Source: Alphaproteobacteria bacterium
Lineage (GTDB): Bacteria > Pseudomonadota > Alphaproteobacteria > Rhizobiales > Hyphomicrobiaceae
NCBI GenBank assembly: GCA_005888525.1
Contig: VBAB01000132.1
Location: forward strand, 1 to 9,370
Length of the DNA stretch: 9,370 nucleotides
Direction: 5' to 3'
Under the pieces are notes generated by a model. The model had not been told where the DNA came from, did no database searches, and saw only the letters and a list, made by a program, of their open reading frames with translations. Made by a program: the position numbers and the translations under genes. Positions 6,091 to 9,370 of the stretch are shown piece after piece. How positions within the stretch are numbered: position 1 is the stretch's first letter; each line of letters begins with the position of its first letter.

Positions 6091-8214
6091 ATGCCGTCCG
6101 TGCGCGCGTATCGGCGTTCTAGGAACGGCGCCAAGGCGATGAGCCTTTACCATCCCCCACGGCCCGAGCTGGCGGCCGCCGCAAGCGCGCGCAAGCGCGG
6201 GCTGCTGCGGCGCATGCCTTGGGAGATCCGGCTCAGCGCCCTGGCGATCTTCTATCTCGGGCCGCCTCTCCTCGTCATCGCCGCCGTAGCCTTCGTCTAC
6301 TACACGGCGCGCATCCCCGACCCCATGGCTCTGCGCCTCAAGGAGCAGGCGCCAGTCGTGCGGATTCTGGCCCGGGACGGCTCGCTGCTGGGCGAGCGCG
6401 GGGCCGGCGATGCCTATGTGCCGATCGATCTTCTCCCGCGCCATCTCATCGATGCGGTAATTGCCACGGAGGACCGACGCTTCTTCAAGCACTGGGGGCT
6501 CGATCCCTCCGGCATGATGCGTGCGGCCTTCACCAACCTGAGCCAGGGGCGGGTCGCGCAGGGCGGCTCGACGCTGACGCAGCAGCTCGCCAAGAACCTG
6601 TTCCTGGGCTCCGAGCGCACATGGGCTCGCAAGCTCGAGGAACTGGTGCTGGCGTTGTGGCTGGAGATGCGCCTCGGCAAACGCAACATCCTGGAGCTGT
6701 ACCTCAACCGGGTGTACTTCGGCGCCGGAGCGTACGGTATCGAGACGGCGTCGCGACGGTTCTTCGCCAAGTCGGCGCGCGACGTGACCGTCGTTGAAGC
6801 CGCCCTGCTCGCGGGCCTCCTGAAGGCGCCCTCCAGGTATTCGCCGGCCTCCAACCCGCCCATGGCACGAGAGCGCGCCAACAGCGTGCTGGCCAAGATG
6901 GTGGAGGCAGGCTTTCTGTCGGTTGAGGAAAGCGAGAAGGCGGCCCGCGCCATGCCGCATCTTGCCGAGACGTCGCCGCGCGGACAATCGGGCGTCGATT
7001 ACGCGGTCGATGCCGTGCTGGAGCGACTGCCATCGCTCGTTGCCGGACCGGCGAGCGAGGTCGTGGTCGAGACGACCATCGACGCCGATCTGCAGCGTCG
7101 CGCCCAGGCGCTCGTGCTCGGCGCGCTGACGAACGGCGCAGCAGGCACCAACGCCGGCCAGGCGGGTCTCGTGTTGATGGATGTGGACGGCGCCATCCGC
7201 GCGCTGGTCGGGGGGCGCTCGTACGCGGAAAGCCAATTCAACCGCGCCCTGAAGGCCAGGCGGCAGCCCGGCTCGGTGTTCAAGATGTTCGTCTACCTGG
7301 CCGCGCTGGAAAGCGGGCTGACGCCGGACAGCACGGTTCTCGATCTGCCCATCCTCGGCTCCGGCTGGAGCCCGCGCAACGAGGGTGCCGGCTACCGCGG
7401 CGCCGTCACGCTGCGCGACGCGCTCGCCCAGTCGATGAACGCGGCTGCCGCGCGGCTCAACATGACGGTGGGGCCGCGCAAGACCGCCGCGGTGGCGCGG
7501 CGTCTCGGCATCCGCTCGGAGCTGCGCGCGGACGCCTCCCTGGCGCTCGGCACCTCGGAAGTGACGCTGCTCGAGCTCACCAGCGCCTACGGCGTGCTCG
7601 CCAACGGCGGCAGGGAGCTCGATGCGCACATCGTCAGCCGCGTGCGTACGGCCTCCGGCCAGCTGCTGTTCGAGCGGCGGCCGGGACCGGAGAACGTGCT
7701 GGTGGCGCCGGAGCACGTGGCAGCCATGAACGACATGTTGAGCGCCGTGCTCGCGTCGGGGACCGGCAAGCGCGCCGCGCTGCCCGGCCACCCGGCTGCC
7801 GGCAAGACCGGCACATCCCAGGATTTCCGCGACGCATGGTTCGTCGGCTACACGGCGCAGTTTGTGGCCGGCGTCTGGGTCGGCAACGATGACGGCCGGG
7901 CCATGAACAAGGTGATGGGCGGCAGCCTCCCGGCGCGACTGTGGCGCGACGCGATGCTGATCGCGTACGACGGCGATGCATCCACGTCGACGGCTCCCTC
8001 GATCGCCTCGCTCGCAGCGGGCGAGCCTCGCCAGTCGGCCGAACGGCGCGCGAATGTGGCGCCGCTGATGCCCCGCGAGCGGATAGGAGCGGACTTCATC
8101 GAGCGCGCGACCACCATAGTCGACGACCCGCCGCCGTCCCCGACGCAGTCGACCGGCTCCGGCTGGATCGGTACGGCCAAGGACCTGCTGCGCGGCCTAG
8201 GCCTCGGGCCGTAA
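6091..8214 (+). CDS. Class A penicillin-binding protein, PBP1A family (transglycosylase/transpeptidase)
   Basis: The 707-residue bifunctional enzyme polymerises lipid II into glycan strands and cross-links peptides in the periplasm. A cytoplasmic basic tail is followed by one membrane anchor (about residues 48-71). The GT51 domain has EDRRFFKHWGLD with catalytic Glu127, GGSTLTQQLAKNLFL (158-172), RKLEELVLALWLE (180-192), KRNILELYLNRVYFGAGAYG (197-216) and EAALLAGLLKAPSRYSP. The transpeptidase domain has SVFK with nucleophile Ser395 and Lys398, SMN (448-450) and KTGTS (572-576). All catalytic motifs are intact. The C-terminus is a low-complexity Ser/Pro/Thr tail ending in a hydrophobic GWIGTAKDLLRGLGLGP segment. 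Start choice is uncertain: ATG 6091 has GGAG directly against it, GTG 6100 sits nine bases after that GGAG, and ATG 6139 gives a protein 16 residues shorter. It is shorter than the roughly 800-residue main PBP1A of many alphaproteobacteria, so it may be an accessory paralogue. Confidence 0.96.
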   Translation: MPSVRAYRRSRNGAKAMSLYHPPRPELAAAASARKRGLLRRMPWEIRLSALAIFYLGPPLLVIAAVAFVYYTARIPDPMALRLKEQAPVVRILARDGSLLGERGAGDAYVPIDLLPRHLIDAVIATEDRRFFKHWGLDPSGMMRAAFTNLSQGRVAQGGSTLTQQLAKNLFLGSERTWARKLEELVLALWLEMRLGKRNILELYLNRVYFGAGAYGIETASRRFFAKSARDVTVVEAALLAGLLKAPSRYSPASNPPMARERANSVLAKMVEAGFLSVEESEKAARAMPHLAETSPRGQSGVDYAVDAVLERLPSLVAGPASEVVVETTIDADLQRRAQALVLGALTNGAAGTNAGQAGLVLMDVDGAIRALVGGRSYAESQFNRALKARRQPGSVFKMFVYLAALESGLTPDSTVLDLPILGSGWSPRNEGAGYRGAVTLRDALAQSMNAAAARLNMTVGPRKTAAVARRLGIRSELRADASLALGTSEVTLLELTSAYGVLANGGRELDAHIVSRVRTASGQLLFERRPGPENVLVAPEHVAAMNDMLSAVLASGTGKRAALPGHPAAGKTGTSQDFRDAWFVGYTAQFVAGVWVGNDDGRAMNKVMGGSLPARLWRDAMLIAYDGDASTSTAPSIASLAAGEPRQSAERRANVAPLMPRERIGADFIERATTIVDDPPPSPTQSTGSGWIGTAKDLLRGLGLGP

Positions 8215-8221
8215 GTTGACG

Positions 8222-8238
8222 CGCTACGCGGCGTAGCG
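8222..8238. terminator. Perfect hairpin at the convergent gene junction (possible bidirectional terminator)
   Basis: CGCTACG / CGTAGCG forms a perfect 7-bp stem with a 3-base loop. It begins eight bases after the penicillin-binding protein stop and covers the last codons and stop of the metallopeptidase gene on the other strand. No T-run is present on either strand, so Rho-independent termination is uncertain. Confidence 0.4.
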
Positions 8239-8964
8239 GTGCAGGTCGGTGCCCTCGTGACGCAGCCAGTGCTTGGCCTCCTCGAGGCGAGGCACGGCGG
8301 CGGCGACGAGCTTCCAGAAGCGGGGCCCGTGGTTCATCTCGCGCAGATGCGCCACCTCGTGGGCGGCGACATAGTCGAGCACGTAGGCGGGAGCCAGGAT
8401 GAGCCGCCAGGAAAACGACAGCAGCCCGCTCGCCGAGCACGAGCCCCAGCGGGTCGTCTGGTCGCGTAGCGTGATGTGCCGGGCGCGCACGTCGAGCTTG
8501 CCGGCGTGCCAGGCGACGCGCGCGTCGAGGTCCTTGTGCGCCTCCGCGACCAGCCAGTCCTTCAGCCTTCGCGCGGCGTGCTCCGGGCGGCCGGTGACGT
8601 TGAGGCGCGGCATGCCGCGCGCCGCGTCATCGATGCCCACCACGCAGGTGCCTTGCGCGGGCCCCAGGAAGCGGATGCGGTGCAGGCTGCCGCGCAACGG
8701 GATGGTGGCGCCGTCGGTGAGCGGCACCGGCTCGGGTACGCGGCCCAGCCGCTCGCGAACCCAGTCGACATGGGTCTTGAGGAACCGGCCGGCTTCCTCG
8801 ATGCGGCATCCCGAGGGAACCGTCACCACCACCGCCCGGCGTGTCTTGCTCACTCTCAGCGTCAGCCGCCGCGCTCCCGCGTGCTGCCGCACCTCGACCG
8901 GCACTCCGATGCCCTGGACCTGGAGCGCGACGGTCCTCGCCCTCTTCTTGCTGTCCGATTGCAC
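8224..8964 (-). CDS. YgjP/M48-like zinc metallopeptidase (former DUF45)
   Basis: From GTG 8962-8964 the product has 246 residues. The frame continues to another GTG at 9031-9033 (269 residues), but that one lacks a ribosome site, while GAAGAGGG at 8975-8982 precedes the chosen start by ten bases. Family signs are the N-terminal RRLTLRVSKTRRAVVVTVPSG segment, RWGSCSASGLLSFSWRL (from residue 172), and the zinc site HEVAH (202-206) followed by LREMNHGPRFW, where His212 is the expected third ligand. Length and motif order match the YgjP-like family. This is a soluble, gluzincin-like protease family whose substrates are mostly unknown, though it is often annotated with SprT or with restriction-modification partners. 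It converges on the penicillin-binding protein gene with only nine bases between stops. The very high GC content makes several long shadow frames in this gene. Confidence 0.92.
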   Translation of the reverse strand: MQSDSKKRARTVALQVQGIGVPVEVRQHAGARRLTLRVSKTRRAVVVTVPSGCRIEEAGRFLKTHVDWVRERLGRVPEPVPLTDGATIPLRGSLHRIRFLGPAQGTCVVGIDDAARGMPRLNVTGRPEHAARRLKDWLVAEAHKDLDARVAWHAGKLDVRARHITLRDQTTRWGSCSASGLLSFSWRLILAPAYVLDYVAAHEVAHLREMNHGPRFWKLVAAAVPRLEEAKHWLRHEGTDLHRYAA

Positions 8965-8974
8965 TGTGTCGAAT

Positions 8975-8982
8975 CCCTCTTC
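8975..8982 (-). promoter_or_regulatory. Ribosome binding site GAAGAGGG for the metallopeptidase
   Basis: On the - strand GAAGAGGG ends ten bases before GTG 8964. It is the only purine-rich site near either candidate start and is the reason the shorter protein is preferred. Confidence 0.5.
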
Positions 8983-9153
8983 ACGAAAATGTCTCGCGCG
9001 GAATGCGATACGCGTATGCGCCGCACGCTGCACGAGGTTGCCCGCAACGCTGGCCTAGCAAATAATTGTGGTGGGTACAGCCCCGATGTCGGCAGCGCGT
9101 GGGGGCATGTTGCGCCAGGGCGACAGGCGGCCGCGCGCCGCTTGACATTCCCC

Positions 9154-9175
9154 AGAGCAGGATCGCTTCAGATTG
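9154..9175 (+). repeat. 22-bp interspersed repeat, copy 2
   Basis: Identical over 22 bases to the complement of 6014-6035 (AGAGCAGGATCGCTTCAG plus ATTG). It lies in the roughly 240-base gap between the metallopeptidase start and the gene fragment at the right edge. The two copies enclose the penicillin-binding protein / metallopeptidase pair in opposite orientation, about 3.1 kb apart. Confidence 0.8.
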
Positions 9176-9204
9176 GATCACCTGCGCCCGAGTTCAACGT
9201 GAGG

Positions 9205-9370
9205 CTACTCGGCGGCGAAGCTGAAGGCGAGACCCTCGAACTCCTGCGGCCGGCGGCCACGCCGCGGCATGGTCGCCATGTGCTCGAGCTGCGCGATGGT
9301 GAGGTCGGATGCCGCGCAGGGGTCGTGCGCGCGCATGAACTTGGCCATGCGCGGGGCGATCTCGGTGCGA
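9205..9370 (-). CDS. C-terminal part of an unidentified protein (5' end outside the window)
   Basis: An open - strand frame enters at the right edge and ends at TAG (9205-9207), giving 54 visible residues. They include APRMAKFMRAHDPCAASD, then LTIAQLEHMATMPRRGRR, and the end EFEGLAFSFAAE. Nearly every codon ends in G or C, as in the neighbouring real genes, which supports genuine coding. No domain is recognisable from this tail. The neighbouring repeat copy lies 29 bases beyond its stop codon. Confidence 0.68.
   Translation of the reverse strand, partial: RTEIAPRMAKFMRAHDPCAASDLTIAQLEHMATMPRRGRRPQEFEGLAFSFAAE

Noticed and set aside
6040..7791. 583-residue open frame on the - strand opposite the penicillin-binding protein
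   Set aside because: It is antisense to an intact, motif-complete gene, and its residues are Arg/His/Gly/Ala-rich without any domain. Such long frames arise in high-GC coding DNA.
8965..9153. Search for a tRNA, small RNA or further gene upstream of the metallopeptidase
   Set aside because: No cloverleaf arms or coding bias were recognised. An AT-rich patch (AATAATTG near 9060) is the only notable feature and is too weak to call a promoter.
1..9370. A defence island, secretion system, phage or biosynthetic cluster
   Set aside because: All recognisable genes are common metabolic, transport or cell-wall families with no linked nuclease, ATPase, integrase or transposase, so no new system is claimed.

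Overview
The window is GC-rich DNA of chromosomal type. The gene families and codon use (strong G/C at third positions) point to an alphaproteobacterium, most likely a Hyphomicrobiales or Bradyrhizobium-like soil organism. That assignment is an inference from gene content. No rRNA, tRNA, CRISPR array, transposase or phage gene was found.

Left part (1-3114): the window opens inside a thiamine-diphosphate enzyme of the acetolactate synthase / benzoylformate decarboxylase family (+ strand, 5' end missing). It converges on a complete LivH-type branched-chain amino acid ABC permease (- strand) that has no LivM, LivG, LivF or binding protein beside it. Upstream of livH on the same strand lies a probably exported alpha/beta hydrolase of the dienelactone hydrolase type with a serine nucleophile. 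The stretch from about 1.2 to 3.1 kb looks less GC-rich than the right half.

Middle part (3225-5945, all + strand): a nitronate monooxygenase, then a kynurenine-formamidase-like alpha/beta hydrolase that probably starts at a TTG codon behind a full AGGAGG. Seven bases later comes a short broken reading frame resembling the N-terminus of RraA-family proteins, interrupted by an in-frame TAG. The first two genes could form a small catabolic unit, with the third a decayed member. A 106-residue two-helix membrane protein of unknown function follows behind its own strong ribosome binding site.

Right part (5946-9370): an intact class A penicillin-binding protein (PBP1A type; transglycosylase plus transpeptidase) converges on a YgjP/M48-like zinc metallopeptidase gene. 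A perfect small hairpin lies at their junction. A perfect 22-bp sequence occurs in inverted orientation on both sides of this pair (6014-6035 and 9154-9175) and looks like an interspersed repeat. The C-terminal end of an unidentified - strand gene runs off the right edge.

No convincing undescribed multi-gene system is visible. The items most worth checking are the broken RraA-like remnant, the inverted 22-bp repeat pair, the solitary livH and the unknown small membrane protein.
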